Numbered from the stretch's first letter, positions 1 through 10,520 are shown. The stretch: 10,596 nucleotides of DNA from Desulfobacterales bacterium (GCA_030145015.1 JAQYWI010000182.1:1-10596); one strand, 5' to 3'. Program-made: numbers and translations. Notes: generated by a model not told the origin, from the letters alone.

Positions 1-2204
<2,204 letters not shown>

Positions 2205-2286
2205 AGCTAATTCCTATTTATGGGATTTAGGGATTGTGGAAATTATCAAATCTGTCAATAATTGGGTTTTCCAAACCGCGTTGCTT

Positions 2287-2371
2287 TCAACGATTGGGGC
2301 ACTGCGTGCCCCTGTCTTTTCCCGCCTATGGCGGTAAAATTCAAGCCACCCGCTTTGCGGGTGGTCGTTGA
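2287..2371. repeat. Three-hairpin element bounded by an inverted repeat, in the rpoB-rpoC spacer
   Basis: The 200-base gap between rpoB and rpoC holds no gene but is highly structured. Three perfect stems with three-base loops follow one another. GGGGCAC/GTGCCCC (2296-2302 with 2306-2312) has 7 bp. CCGCC/GGCGG (2322-2326 with 2330-2334) has 5 bp. CCACCCGC/GCGGGTGG (2346-2353 with 2357-2364) has 8 bp. The whole is enclosed by TCAACGA (2287-2293) and TCGTTGA (2365-2371), so it can fold as a cloverleaf-like four-way structure in DNA or RNA. CAACG (2288-2292) could instead pair with CGTTG at 2279-2283. None of the stems is followed by a run of U on the transcript, so this is not a standard terminator. 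It may be a REP/MITE-like dispersed repeat or an RNA processing or stability element. The inverted repeats are directly visible; the function is not known. Confidence 0.7.
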
Positions 2372-2404
2372 CGCAGAAACCGCCGATGCATAGTCCTAAA
2401 TTCG

Positions 2405-5400
2405 CTATTTATCGGATTCCTCCAAAAGCGCAATATCCAGTCCGAGGGCCTGCAATTCTTTGGTCATGACCCTGAAGGATTCCGGGATACCGGGTTCCAA
2501 TACGTTTTGACCCTTAACAATCTTTTCATACATCCGGGTCCGGCCGGCCATGTCATCGGACTTGACGGTCAGAAACTCCTGCAATGCATAAGCTGCCCCG
2601 TAAGCTTCCATGGCCCAGACTTCCATTTCGCCCAGACGCTGGCCGCCGAATTGGGCTTTTCCGCCAAGCGGCTGCTGGGTCACCAGTGAATAGGGACCAA
2701 TTGAACGGGCATGAATCTTGTCGTCCACCAGATGATGCAGTTTCATAACGTACATTGTCCCCACGGTAACCTTGTCATCAAAGGGCTCCCCGCTGCGACC
2801 ATCGTAGAGGGTCGCCTGCCCTGATTTCTCCACCCCGGCTTCTAACAGCAAGTCTTTAATTTCATCTTCTTTAGCGCCATCAAAAACCGGTGTGGCCATA
2901 TGAACGCCATCTTTATAAAAATCAGCAAAATCGGCAAGTTTGTAATCGTCAAGATCGTTGATCATTTTTCGATGGGTCGCCGTTGTAAAAATTTTCTTCA
3001 TTTTTTCCCGCACCGCCTTATATTTCTCAGCCTCGATCAGATGGGTCAATTGATCGCCGAGCCCTTTTGCAGCACGACCCAGATGAATTTCCAATATCTG
3101 TCCGACATTCATACGGGAAGGCACGCCCAGCGGATTCAGCACCATGTCCACCGGTGTTCCATCTTCGAAATAGGGTAGATCTTCAACGGGCAGAACCCGG
3201 GATACAACGCCCTTATTTCCGTGCCGACCCGCCATTTTGTCACCGACAGACAGTTTGCGCTTCATCGCCACATAGACCTTAACCATTTTAATAACGCCGG
3301 GCGGCAGATCATCGCCCTTTTCGTAACGGCTGACCTGCTGCTCGAATGCGAGTCGGCAAAGCTCGCGCTGATCCCGGTAACGTTCAAGGATCTCATGAAC
3401 TTGCTGACTTATTTTGGGATCTTTCAGAATAAGGGCCTCCAGCTGGGCCAGTGGTATCTTGGCCAGGGTGGCGGAATCGATTTTAACACCGGAATCGATG
3501 TAAACCTTTTTCCCTTTCTTCAACGACGCCATGGCCATTTTACCAACCAGCAGATCATCCAACTGCGCGCGGACAACCTCTTCGATGACAGCCAGTTCAT
3601 CATCCCGATCCTTTTCAAGAGAGGAAATTTCTTCATCTTCGATCAGACGGGAACGGTCGTCTTTATCAATACCGCGTCTTGAAAACACTTTGGCATCGAT
3701 TACGGTACCCTGAACCCCGGGGGGCACTCGCAAAGAGGTATCTTTGACATCGCCGGCTTTTTCCCCGAAGATGGCGCGTAGCAACTTCTCTTCAGGAGAG
3801 AGTTGCGTCTCGCCCTTGGGAGTGATCTTGCCGACCAGGACATCGGCCTGTTGCACTTCAGCGCCCAGACGGATAATTCCACTGTCATCCAGGTTCTTTA
3901 AGGCTTCTTCACCCACATTCGGAATATCGCGGGTAATTTCTTCTTTGCCGAGCTTGGTATCTCTGGCGACGACTTCAAATTCTTCAATATGAACCGAGGT
4001 GTAAACGCCATCGCGAACCAGTCTTTCGCTCACCAGTATGGAATCCTCAAAATTATAGCCACCCCAGGGCATAAAGGCCACCGTAACATTTTTCCCTAAG
4101 GCCAACTCACCCTGATCGGTTGCCGGACCATCGGCAATGATCTCGCCGGATTTTACGAACTCACCTTTGCGAACAATGGGACGATGGTTAAAGCAGGTAT
4201 TTTGATTGGAGCGAATGAATTTAGAAAGATTATAAATGCTGACATCCTTTCCAGAAAGTTCTTTGGCGGGATGATGCTTCAATACAATACGGGCGGCATC
4301 AACATCGACGACTTCAGCATCCCTTTGAGCGACCACAGCCACCCCGGAATCCCTTGCCACCACGCCTTCTATGCCGGTGCCCACCAAAGGCGCCTGGTTG
4401 ATGAGCAAAGGCACCGCCTGGCGCTGCATGTTAGAACCCATCAGCGCCCGGTTGGCGTCATCGTTTTCCAAAAACGGAATCAAAGAAGCCGAAATACTCA
4501 CCAGCTGATTCGGCGAAATATCCATCAAATCGATGGCCTGCCGTTCGGTCATCATAAACTCACCGGCAACCCGCGAGGTCACCAGCGGATTAACATAAGC
4601 CCCTTTTTTATCAATGGGAGCATTGGCCTGGGCGATGGGAAGTTCCTTTTCTTCAAAGGCATCCAGAAATTTTACTTCCTCGGTGACTTTGGCATTTGCC
4701 ACCACCCGGTAAGGGGTCTCAATAAAACCATATGCGTTGACCCGGGCATAGGTGCTCAAGGACACAATCAGGCCGATGTTGGGCCCTTCCGGAGTCTCAA
4801 TCGGACAGATGCGCCCATAATGGGATGGATGGACATCGCGCACCTCGAAACCTGCCCGTTCGCGGGTTAGACCACCGGGTCCTAATGCACTGAGTCGCCG
4901 TTTATGGGTTGTCTCTGAAAGTGGATTGGTCTGATCCATAAACTGGGATAATTGACTCGTACCAAAAAACTCTTTCACGACTGCAGAAACAGGCTTGGGA
5001 TTCACCAGGTCGTGGGGCATGAGCGCATCGACCTCCTGAAGGCTCATCCGCTCTTTAATGGCCCGCTCCATGCGCACAAGCCCAATACGATACTGATTTT
5101 CAAGAAGTTCGCCAACCGCGCGAACCCGGCGGTTGCCCAAATGATCAATATCATCCACAACCCCCTGGGTATCGCGAAGTTCAATTAACGCTTTGGCCGT
5201 AAGCAAAATGTCTTCTTTTCGCAGGATGTTCAGATTTACGGCGCTGCTGATGTCCAGGCGTTGATTGATTTTCAAGCGGCCCACACCGGAAAGATCATAA
5301 TAGGTGGACCTGAAAAATAGGTTATCGATAAAATCTTGAGCCACTTCCGGCGTCGCCGGGTTTCCCGGCCTGAGCCGACGATATATCTCGATCAGGCCTT

Positions 5401-6505
5401 CTTCCTTGGATTCTATTTTGTCCAGCAAAATCGTTTTGCGGATAGAGTCGCTGTTGGTGGCCGCATCGACATAAAGTAAGTCAAATTCTGTGACACCGGC
5501 TTCGCTGAGCTTGGTAAATGTTTCCTCATCAATGAGCTCACCGACCTTAACGATGGGTTGGCCGTCGTTCGGATCCAGAATTGTATGGGCAGCTGCCCGC
5601 TCGATAACCTCTTCGGCGCTTATCGGAATTAACTTCATCCGGAGGGACTTGAGTTGTTTAATGGCTTTTAGGGTAAACACACGACCCTTTCTTACAATCA
5701 CATCCCCGCTTGCAGAATCCCGGACGTCCTTACTGGCACGCTTGCCCTTTAAAAACTCTTCATTGAATTCCTTAAAGTAGCGTTTGTTCTTTAAGATGAT
5801 TTTTTCAGTCTTATAAAAGTAGCCCAGAAGATCTTCGGTCGTATAACCCAGCGCCTTAAACAGCAGCGTGATCGGAAACTTGCGCCGCCGATCGATGCGG
5901 ATATAGACGATATCTTTGGGGTCCACTTCCATATCAATCCAGGAACCGCGCACCGGAATAATTCTGGAGCTATATATAATTTTCCCGCTGGAATGGGATT
6001 TTCCCTTGTCGTGATCGAAAAACACCCCCGACGATCGATGGAGCTGACTGACGACAACCCGCTCGGTGCCATTGATAATAAAGGTACCTTTTTCGGTCAT
6101 CAAAGGTATCGTTCCAAAATAAATTTCCTGTTCCTTTATATCGCGAATGTTTGAGACCCCGGTATCATCGTCAATTTCATAGACAACCAGCCTGACGGTA
6201 ATTCGCACGGGTATTTCATAGGTCATTCCGCGGTGGATGCACTCCTCAATACCGTGTTTTACCTCACCAAATCGGTAAGACACGAATTCAAGGGATGCAC
6301 TGCCTGTAAAATCCTTGATGGGATAAACGGATTTAAAGACGGCCTGCAAACCGATATCCTCGCGCTTTTCAGGCGGGATATCCATTTGCAAAAACCGTTG
6401 GAACGATTCACGTTGCATCCCGATAAGATCGGGGATTCCTACGATTTGTTTTATCTTACCAAAATTTTTCCGAATCCGCTTCGGCGCCATTGTGCGACTT
6501 GGCAT
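2405..6505 (-). CDS. rpoB: RNA polymerase subunit beta
   Basis: This 1366-residue protein (E. coli, 1342) is the second catalytic subunit of RNA polymerase and forms one side of the DNA cleft and the active centre. It begins at ATG 6505 with GGAG five bases upstream. A second ATG at codon 6 (6490) is less well placed. Family blocks appear in order: RKNFGKI near the start; the rifampicin pocket [19 protein letters not shown] (513-531) and [20 protein letters not shown] (533-552); [14 protein letters not shown] (567-580); [17 protein letters not shown] (1086-1102) with the active-site lysines K1090 and K1098; and [20 protein letters not shown] (1279-1298). Residues D524, H534 and S539, equivalent to the main E. 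coli resistance positions 516, 526 and 531, are the sensitive type. The acidic segment around 945-1060 corresponds to the proteobacterial insertion near E. coli 940-1040. The gene lies between rplL (146-base gap, only a weak AT-rich 6-bp stem seen) and rpoC. Confidence 0.99.
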   Translation of the reverse strand: MPSRTMAPKRIRKNFGKIKQIVGIPDLIGMQRESFQRFLQMDIPPEKREDIGLQAVFKSVYPIKDFTGSASLEFVSYRFGEVKHGIEECIHRGMTYEIPVRITVRLVVYEIDDDTGVSNIRDIKEQEIYFGTIPLMTEKGTFIINGTERVVVSQLHRSSGVFFDHDKGKSHSSGKIIYSSRIIPVRGSWIDMEVDPKDIVYIRIDRRRKFPITLLFKALGYTTEDLLGYFYKTEKIILKNKRYFKEFNEEFLKGKRASKDVRDSASGDVIVRKGRVFTLKAIKQLKSLRMKLIPISAEEVIERAAAHTILDPNDGQPIVKVGELIDEETFTKLSEAGVTEFDLLYVDAATNSDSIRKTILLDKIESKEEGLIEIYRRLRPGNPATPEVAQDFIDNLFFRSTYYDLSGVGRLKINQRLDISSAVNLNILRKEDILLTAKALIELRDTQGVVDDIDHLGNRRVRAVGELLENQYRIGLVRMERAIKERMSLQEVDALMPHDLVNPKPVSAVVKEFFGTSQLSQFMDQTNPLSETTHKRRLSALGPGGLTRERAGFEVRDVHPSHYGRICPIETPEGPNIGLIVSLSTYARVNAYGFIETPYRVVANAKVTEEVKFLDAFEEKELPIAQANAPIDKKGAYVNPLVTSRVAGEFMMTERQAIDLMDISPNQLVSISASLIPFLENDDANRALMGSNMQRQAVPLLINQAPLVGTGIEGVVARDSGVAVVAQRDAEVVDVDAARIVLKHHPAKELSGKDVSIYNLSKFIRSNQNTCFNHRPIVRKGEFVKSGEIIADGPATDQGELALGKNVTVAFMPWGGYNFEDSILVSERLVRDGVYTSVHIEEFEVVARDTKLGKEEITRDIPNVGEEALKNLDDSGIIRLGAEVQQADVLVGKITPKGETQLSPEEKLLRAIFGEKAGDVKDTSLRVPPGVQGTVIDAKVFSRRGIDKDDRSRLIEDEEISSLEKDRDDELAVIEEVVRAQLDDLLVGKMAMASLKKGKKVYIDSGVKIDSATLAKIPLAQLEALILKDPKISQQVHEILERYRDQRELCRLAFEQQVSRYEKGDDLPPGVIKMVKVYVAMKRKLSVGDKMAGRHGNKGVVSRVLPVEDLPYFEDGTPVDMVLNPLGVPSRMNVGQILEIHLGRAAKGLGDQLTHLIEAEKYKAVREKMKKIFTTATHRKMINDLDDYKLADFADFYKDGVHMATPVFDGAKEDEIKDLLLEAGVEKSGQATLYDGRSGEPFDDKVTVGTMYVMKLHHLVDDKIHARSIGPYSLVTQQPLGGKAQFGGQRLGEMEVWAMEAYGAAYALQEFLTVKSDDMAGRTRMYEKIVKGQNVLEPGIPESFRVMTKELQALGLDIALLEESDK

Positions 6506-6651
6506 GGCATCTCCATTGTTATTTGGTTATGGGTTTCAGTTTATAGGCTAAAGGAGAGAAACTTTAGTCAGCCGACAAAGAGCCAGGAGCCATCCCCGGC
6601 CCCGACTCATTTCTCCCCTATCAACCCATACCGATTCCTATTTAGGTGGAT

Positions 6652-7044
6652 TTACTTTATCTCCACCTGAGCGCCGGCTTCTTCAAGTTGCGATTTAATC
6701 TTTTCGGCTTCGTCTTTGGCCACGCCTTCCTTGACGGCTTTCGGCACTTCATCAACCAGCGCTTTTGCATCTTTTAAGCCCAGCCCCGTGATGGCGCGAA
6801 CTTCTTTAATGACCGCGATTTTCTTATCCCCCGACGCCAATATAACGACATCAAACTCGGTTTGTTCTTCAGCCGCGGCCCCGGCGGCACCTTCAGCAGG
6901 ACCGGCCGCCATCATGGCTACCGGTGCGGCTGCAGACACGCCAAATTTTTCTTCCAGTTCTTTGATGAGCTCGCTGAGCTCAAGCACGGACATATTGGAT
7001 ACAAATTCGATTACATCTTCTTTGGTAATACTCGCTTTCGCCAT
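6652..7044 (-). CDS. rplL: 50S ribosomal protein L7/L12
   Basis: This 130-residue acidic stalk protein binds L10 as dimers on the large ribosomal subunit and recruits translation GTPases. The N-terminal dimerisation helices occupy residues 1-36 ([20 protein letters not shown]). An Ala/Gly/Pro-rich flexible hinge runs from about 37 to 60. The C-terminal factor-binding domain fills 62-130, with the diagnostic [20 protein letters not shown] block (75-94) followed by [14 protein letters not shown]. Length is slightly above the E. coli 120 because of the hinge. The start at ATG 7044 has a strong GGAGG six bases upstream. It follows rplJ by 63 bases. In the known L10-L12 arrangement the two proteins are made from one transcript under a shared leader, and here an L10-leader-type RNA lies upstream of rplJ. 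Confidence 0.99.
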   Translation of the reverse strand: MAKASITKEDVIEFVSNMSVLELSELIKELEEKFGVSAAAPVAMMAAGPAEGAAGAAAEEQTEFDVVILASGDKKIAVIKEVRAITGLGLKDAKALVDEVPKAVKEGVAKDEAEKIKSQLEEAGAQVEIK

Positions 7045-7107
7045 TTTCTTCCTCCAGTTTCACTTGCAAAGTCATCAATAGATGATTTTTCAAAATTGTT
7101 GTTTAGG

Positions 7108-7629
7108 TTAAGCTGCTTCTTTTTGATCTTTTACGGCCTGTAACACATTCAGCAAACTTCTGGGAATTTCTGCTATTGTCCTTACAAAACCGGTCGGAAC
7201 AAGGTTCAAAACAGAAACAAAGGTGCCCAAAAGGACTTCCCGTGAGGGTAGTGCCGAAAGCGCCTTGATCTGGTTTAATTCAAGAATTTTGCCGTCCATA
7301 ACCCCGACTTTGATTTCAAACACGCCATGGTCTTTGGCAAATTCGGTTAAAACTTTTGCCGGGGCGATCGGGTCGCTATAACTCATAGCCACAGCACTTG
7401 GACCTTTAAACGTTTCCTTGATCAAGGCAACATCGGTCTCCTGTGATGCGCGAACCATAAGTGAATTTTTAACCACTTGGTATTCGATTTCTTCTTTTCT
7501 GAGTCTGCGACGCAAATCATTAATAGCAGCGACATCAAGGCCTTTATAATCGGTTACGATGACCACCGCAGCCTTTGAAAAGCGTTCATTCAAATCTTGC
7601 ACAATCTTTTTTTTATCTTCTAAATTCAC
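7108..7629 (-). CDS. rplJ: 50S ribosomal protein L10, GTG start
   Basis: This 173-residue protein anchors L7/L12 dimers to 23S rRNA at the base of the stalk. The N-terminal rRNA-binding domain shows the family pattern AAVVIVTDYKGLDVAAINDL (19-38), then RRRLRKEEIEYQVVKNSLM and FKGPSAVAMSYSDPIAPAKV. The C-terminal helix that carries L12 dimers is GFVRTIAEIPRSLLNVLQAV. The start is GTG at 7629, not ATG. An AAGGAGG lies about 13 bases upstream, which is long, but TAGG lies closer, and no in-frame ATG suits the family N-terminus better. It is preceded by a 373-base spacer that includes an L10-leader structure, so autogenous repression by the L10-L12 complex is expected from family knowledge. Confidence 0.98.
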   Translation of the reverse strand: MNLEDKKKIVQDLNERFSKAAVVIVTDYKGLDVAAINDLRRRLRKEEIEYQVVKNSLMVRASQETDVALIKETFKGPSAVAMSYSDPIAPAKVLTEFAKDHGVFEIKVGVMDGKILELNQIKALSALPSREVLLGTFVSVLNLVPTGFVRTIAEIPRSLLNVLQAVKDQKEAA

Positions 7630-7749
7630 TAGTAACCTAACACCTCCTTTCTATTTCTGATAAAAACCGGAGGGATGGACGCTGCTGATTTGCGATTGCC
7701 GGACGTTGGTTTCCGACCCTTAATACGCCTGTACAGAAATCGTAAATCA

Positions 7750-7836
7750 TACAACTGCCTTGGTAGGCCGGCAGTGCCGATTAAACACATCCACAGAAAA
7801 GTGTCTGTATTTGTGAACCCACGGTCTTCGACAGAT
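7750..7836 (-). promoter_or_regulatory. L10 leader (autoregulatory rplJ-rplL 5' leader RNA)
   Basis: The spacer upstream of rplJ carries the hallmarks of the ribosomal L10 leader as I know it. On the transcript there is a CGAAGACCGTGGGT block (revcomp of about 7816-7829), then TTTAATCGGC, then a hairpin ACTGCC/GGCAGT (7770-7775 with 7754-7759) whose loop contains CCTACC (7762-7767). The loop can pair with GTGGG of the first block. A small ACAGA/TCTGT hairpin (7793-7797 with 7804-7808) sits between. This is the arrangement bound by the L10(L12) complex to repress translation of rplJ and rplL. Boundaries are approximate. In the rest of the 7630-8002 spacer, apart from the separate hairpin at 7848-7867, I see no gene and no convincing promoter. 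Confidence 0.75.
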
Positions 7837-7847
7837 GTTTTTTTAAT

Positions 7848-7867
7848 TTGCACCGGTCCCGGTGCAA
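7848..7867. repeat. Perfect 8-bp hairpin upstream of the L10 leader
   Basis: TTGCACCG (7848-7855) and CGGTGCAA (7860-7867) form a perfect 8-bp stem with a 4-base loop. On the rplJ-reading strand the stem is followed by ATTAAAAAAAC, an A-run and not a U-run, so it is not a standard terminator. It may be an accessory stem of the L10 leader or a processing site; I cannot tell which. Confidence 0.55.
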
Positions 7868-8002
7868 TCTATTACGCTAACAAATAAGGCCCTATTGGTT
7901 TTTGCTCCAGTTGGGGTCAATTGATCAACGCTATTTCCAATTCTTCCAATTACTTCAGAGGGTTGCGTGTGGATGTGCGCAATCTTTTTTAATCCCGGCA
8001 GA

Positions 8003-8707
8003 TTACTTGAACAAATCTTTGACATGCGCCAAGTCAATCTTAACACCGGGGCCCATTGTTGTTGAGATTGCAATGCCTTTTAGATAGGTCCCTTTACTGG
8101 AAGCCGGTTTGAGACGTATGATCGTATCAAAAAAAGCCGTCATATTTTGAACAATTTTATCAACTCCGAAAGAGACTTTTCCCATCGGTGCGTGCACAAT
8201 TCCGGCTTTTTCAGCTCTAAAGTCTATTTTCCCAGCCTTAAGGTCATTTATGGCCCGGGCCAAATCAAAGGTAACGGTTCCCGTTTTGGCGTTGGGCATC
8301 AGCCCCCGCGGCCCAAGCAGTTTGCCCAGTTTTCCGACGGACCCCATCATATCCGGTGTCGCCACGGCCTTATCAAATCCGAACCAGCCGCCTTTTATTT
8401 TCTCAACCAGATCTTCGTTGCCCACAAAGTCCGCCCCGGCATCGGTTGCCTCTTTTTCCTTTTCTCCTTTGGCAAAGACCAAAATCTTCATCTTCTTGCC
8501 GGTCCCGTGCGGCAACACCACACTGCCCCGAATCATTTGATCGGCATGCCTGGGATCAACACCGAGGCGAACAGCCACGTCAATTGTTTCATCGAATTTG
8601 GCAAAAGCTGAGTCCAACATCACCTTGACCGCATCGTTGATACTTTCAACACCTTCTGAATTGATTCTTTTTTTAGAATCTGAATATTTTTTCCCCCGTT
8701 TCGACAT
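8003..8707 (-). CDS. rplA: 50S ribosomal protein L1
   Basis: This 234-residue protein binds 23S rRNA at the L1 stalk, which helps release E-site tRNA; in many bacteria it also represses its own operon. The sequence shows RGKKY at the N-terminus, [20 protein letters not shown] (36-55), [21 protein letters not shown] (61-81, written here as the family landmark), [20 protein letters not shown] (125-144) and [12 protein letters not shown] near the end. Length is typical (about 230). The start at ATG 8707 has GGGAG about 12 bases upstream, a rather long spacing, but the N-terminus fits the family. It follows rplK with a 102-base spacer that contains a strong inverted repeat. Confidence 0.99.
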   Translation of the reverse strand: MSKRGKKYSDSKKRINSEGVESINDAVKVMLDSAFAKFDETIDVAVRLGVDPRHADQMIRGSVVLPHGTGKKMKILVFAKGEKEKEATDAGADFVGNEDLVEKIKGGWFGFDKAVATPDMMGSVGKLGKLLGPRGLMPNAKTGTVTFDLARAINDLKAGKIDFRAEKAGIVHAPMGKVSFGVDKIVQNMTAFFDTIIRLKPASSKGTYLKGIAISTTMGPGVKIDLAHVKDLFK

Positions 8708-8746
8708 CGTGATAACATTCTCCCTTAATCGCGTTACGAGTTTCAG

Positions 8747-8787
8747 GTTGCGGGACTTGAAAATCTGCTTTACTCGAATCCCGCAAC
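8747..8787. repeat. 9-bp inverted repeat in the rplK-rplA spacer
   Basis: GTTGCGGGA (8747-8755) is perfectly complementary to TCCCGCAAC (8779-8787), with 23 bases between that can extend the pairing imperfectly (TTGA with TCGAA). On the transcript it forms a long hairpin between the rplK stop and the rplA start. There is no U-tract after it, so it is not a typical terminator. A processing site, a translational control element for rplA, or a dispersed repeat are all possible. The pairing is seen; the role is unknown. Confidence 0.55.
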
Positions 8788-8809
8788 GCGCATCTCGCAG
8801 CGGTATTAG

Positions 8810-9232
8810 CTAGCTCACTTCAATGCCCATACTTCTTGCCGTACCCGCAACTATTTTGCAGGCGGCGTCTAAATCATTGGCGTTTAAATCGACCATTTTT
8901 ATCTTCGCAATTTCTTCAACTTGCTGACGCGTGACCTGCCCAACCTGCTCGCGCTTGGGGTCCGCGGCACCTTTTGCGATTTTTGCAGCTTTCTTTAACA
9001 GCACTGCCGCCGGCGGTGTTTTGGTAATATAGGTGAAGGATCGATCCTGATAAACCGTAATGACGACCGGTATAATCATACCCTCGTCCTTGGCCGTTTT
9101 GGCGTTAAACGCTTTGCAAAAGTCCATAATATTGACGCCATGCTGACCCAAGGCGGGGCCAATGGGCGGCGATGGATTGGCCTTTCCAGCTTCTACCTGC
9201 AATTTAATCATTGTTAAAACTTTTTTTGCCAT
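8810..9232 (-). CDS. rplK: 50S ribosomal protein L11
   Basis: This 140-residue protein binds the GTPase-associated region of 23S rRNA together with L10, and is needed for factor-stimulated GTP hydrolysis and, in many bacteria, for RelA-dependent stringent response. The N-terminal domain has the signature [20 protein letters not shown] (9-28) followed by [18 protein letters not shown], including the proline-rich segment bound by thiostrepton-type drugs. The C-terminal rRNA-binding domain ends with [20 protein letters not shown]. Length is the family norm. The start at ATG 9232 has GGAG about 12 bases upstream. Only 24 bases separate it from nusG, so the two are surely co-transcribed. Confidence 0.99.
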   Translation of the reverse strand: MAKKVLTMIKLQVEAGKANPSPPIGPALGQHGVNIMDFCKAFNAKTAKDEGMIIPVVITVYQDRSFTYITKTPPAAVLLKKAAKIAKGAADPKREQVGQVTRQQVEEIAKIKMVDLNANDLDAACKIVAGTARSMGIEVS

Positions 9233-9256
9233 TAGCTCTATCTACTCCAGTTTTCG

Positions 9257-9787
9257 TTATAGTTTCTGTACCTGGACAAACTCTAATTCCACCGGCGTTG
9301 ATCGCCCAAAAATGCTCACCATCACTTTTATCTTTCCTTTTTCAGGATTGACGTCCTGCACGGTTCCGTTGAAATTGGTAAAGGGTCCATCAATCACCCG
9401 GACTTCATCTCCGTGTTCAAAGAAGTATTTAGGCTGCGGTTTAAGTTTTCCGGCCTCCATGCGATTCAGAATACGCGCCGCTTCCTCGTCGGAAAGCGGT
9501 GTGGGTTCTCGGCGGCCTCCCAAAAACCCGGTTACCTTGGCGGTGTCGTTGACGATATGCCAGGTTTCATCATCTAGATCCAGTCGCACCAGAATATATC
9601 CGGGATAAAATTTACGCGCGGATGTCTTTCGTTTTCCTTTAACGAGTTCAACAATTTCTTCGGTCGGCACAACCACCTCTCCAAATTTTTCAGCACAGGA
9701 GGAGGACGCAATGCGTTCTTCCAGGGCTGCTTTCACCTTGTTCTCAAAACCCGAATAAACATGGATGATATACCATTTAAGCGCCAA
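9257..9787 (-). CDS. nusG: Transcription termination/antitermination factor NusG, TTG start
   Basis: NusG binds RNA polymerase at the beta-prime clamp helices through its N-terminal NGN domain, suppresses pausing, and uses its KOW domain to contact Rho or ribosomal protein S10. The 176-residue protein has the NGN start KWYIIHVYSGFENKVKAAL (4-22), then VVVPTEEIVE and ARKFYPGYILVRL (57-69), and WHIVNDTAKVTGFLGGRREP (76-95). The KOW domain at about 125-176 contains GDEVRVIDGPFTNFNGTVQD (126-145) and SIFGRSTPVELEF. The start codon is TTG at 9787, chosen because AAGGAGG sits seven bases before it and the reading matches the family N-terminus. Its Shine-Dalgarno sequence lies in the 17-base gap after secE, so the two genes are tightly linked. 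Confidence 0.98.
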   Translation of the reverse strand: MALKWYIIHVYSGFENKVKAALEERIASSSCAEKFGEVVVPTEEIVELVKGKRKTSARKFYPGYILVRLDLDDETWHIVNDTAKVTGFLGGRREPTPLSDEEAARILNRMEAGKLKPQPKYFFEHGDEVRVIDGPFTNFNGTVQDVNPEKGKIKVMVSIFGRSTPVELEFVQVQKL

Positions 9788-9804
9788 TCTTTTTCCTCCT
9801 TATT

Positions 9805-10212
9805 TTATTGCAAAACTGCGCGGATCAGACTGGACAAACCAATGTCGACGGACCCTAGAAAAAGCGATATAAGGATAATCAAAGCAATAACGACGACCGT
9901 AGAACCGATGGTCTGCTTGCGGGACGGCCACGTCACCTTTTTGAGCTCAATTTTGACCTCTCTTAAAAACTGAACCGTCGAATTAAACAAACTTGTTTTT
10001 GTTTTTGCAGGTACAGCACGGCTAACCTGAGATTGCTTTTTCGATGGTACCGTTTTCGTTGTTTGGGTGTCTTTATTTCGGGTCTCCGCAACAGCCGCTT
10101 TTTTCGAACCTGCATCATTTAAGGTTCGAACCTTGTCCGATGCCATCGCGTCTGTCTTTTGTTTCTTCTTTTTCTTAGCCCCAGATGCTTTCTTTCGTTG
10201 TAGCTTACCCAT
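9805..10212 (-). CDS. secE: Preprotein translocase subunit SecE with long basic N-terminus
   Basis: SecE clamps SecY in the inner-membrane translocon. I place the start at ATG 10212, with GGGAG four bases upstream, giving 135 residues. The open frame extends nine more codons to a TTG at 10239, but that has no ribosome-binding site. The conserved SecE core is at the C-terminus: FLREVKIELKKVTWPSRKQT (82-101), the amphipathic helix plus the hallmark KKVTWPS, followed by one membrane segment (about 102-122, TIGSTVVVIALIILISLFLG). The first 75 or so residues are low-complexity and Lys/Ala/Thr-rich (KKKKKQK at 13-19) with no membrane segment. So this is a single-spanning SecE carrying a long soluble extension, unlike E. 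coli SecE (127 residues, three spans) and unlike the minimal form of about 60 residues. It lies between tRNA-Trp and nusG, its usual place. Confidence 0.95.
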   Translation of the reverse strand: MGKLQRKKASGAKKKKKQKTDAMASDKVRTLNDAGSKKAAVAETRNKDTQTTKTVPSKKQSQVSRAVPAKTKTSLFNSTVQFLREVKIELKKVTWPSRKQTIGSTVVVIALIILISLFLGSVDIGLSSLIRAVLQ

Positions 10213-10307
10213 GTCACTCCCAAAAGATGGAACGCTCAAAGCGCTAAAAGCTTAAGACATCTCAACATCCCTTAACCTTTCAACGCTGAGCTTCATGAAA
10301 AAGGAAA

Positions 10308-10383
10308 TGGCAGGCCAGGAGGGATTTGAACCCCCAACCGCCGGATTTGGAGTCCGATGCTCTGCCGTTAGAGCTACTGGCCT
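10308..10383 (-). tRNA. trnW: tRNA-Trp (anticodon CCA)
   Basis: A full 76-base cloverleaf folds on the minus strand, starting at 10383. The acceptor stem AGGCCAG pairs with CTGGCCT, followed by discriminator G and an encoded CCA (10310-10308). The D-arm GCTC/GAGC encloses TAACGGCA. The anticodon stem TCGGA/TCCGG encloses CTCCAAA, giving anticodon CCA for tryptophan. The variable loop is five bases, and the T-stem GGGGG/CCCTC carries the standard loop TTCAAAT. A tRNA-Trp between rpmG and secE is a widely shared bacterial arrangement. Confidence 0.98.
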
Positions 10384-10395
10384 ACATCCTTATTT

Positions 10396-10401
10396 TTTAT
10401 A
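10396..10401 (-). promoter_or_regulatory. Possible -10 element upstream of tRNA-Trp
   Basis: TATAAA on the minus strand ends 12 bases before the tRNA 5' end, a reasonable distance for a start a few bases upstream of the mature tRNA. No good -35 match is seen 16-18 bases further upstream, where the sequence is T-rich. It would make tRNA-Trp-secE-nusG transcribable independently of the upstream gene, which fits the terminator-like hairpin after rpmG. Weak evidence only. Confidence 0.3.
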
Positions 10402-10476
10402 AAATCAGCTCATTTAGAAAAAGATATTTTGATTGCAACCGAGTATCGCAGGGTCTTTCCTCTTAAAGGCAGCATC

Positions 10477-10520
10477 AAAAAATAACACCACCAACGAGTG
10501 ACTATTTCGTCTCCCGGTGG
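10477..10520 (-). terminator. Probable intrinsic terminator overlapping the end of rpmG
   Basis: On the minus strand CCACC (10520-10516) pairs with GGTGG (10492-10488). Inside, GGGAGAC pairs with GTCACTC apart from one A-A mismatch and one G-T pair, around the loop GAAATA; three bases (GTT) bulge on the 3' side. TGTTATTTTTT follows directly, giving a U-tract (T run at 10482-10477). The stem starts within the last codons of rpmG, and the stop codon lies in the hairpin. Pairing and U-tract are seen; termination efficiency is unknown. Confidence 0.45.

Noticed and set aside
2287..2371. Three hairpins after rpoB as an intrinsic terminator
   Set aside because: No stem is followed by a U-tract on the minus-strand transcript, and rpoC directly downstream needs read-through.
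4184..4870. 228-codon open frame on the plus strand
   Set aside because: It lies wholly inside rpoB on the opposite strand, resembles no known family, and is explained by codon bias of the real gene; the same holds for the other plus-strand open frames within rpoC, rpoB and the ribosomal protein genes.
6548..6567. CTAAAG/CTTTAG stem in the rplL-rpoB gap as an attenuator
   Set aside because: Only a 6-bp AT-rich stem with an 8-base loop and no U-tract; too weak to call an attenuator or RNase III site.
7629..7853. 74-codon minus-strand open frame ending at the rplJ start
   Set aside because: It crosses the L10-leader structure, begins with GTG without a ribosome-binding site and has no recognisable domain; the region is better explained as leader RNA.
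7892..7920. Possible rplJ promoter with TTGACC at 7920-7915
   Set aside because: The -35-like hexamer is good, but no acceptable -10 lies 16-18 bases downstream (CAATAG or similar only).
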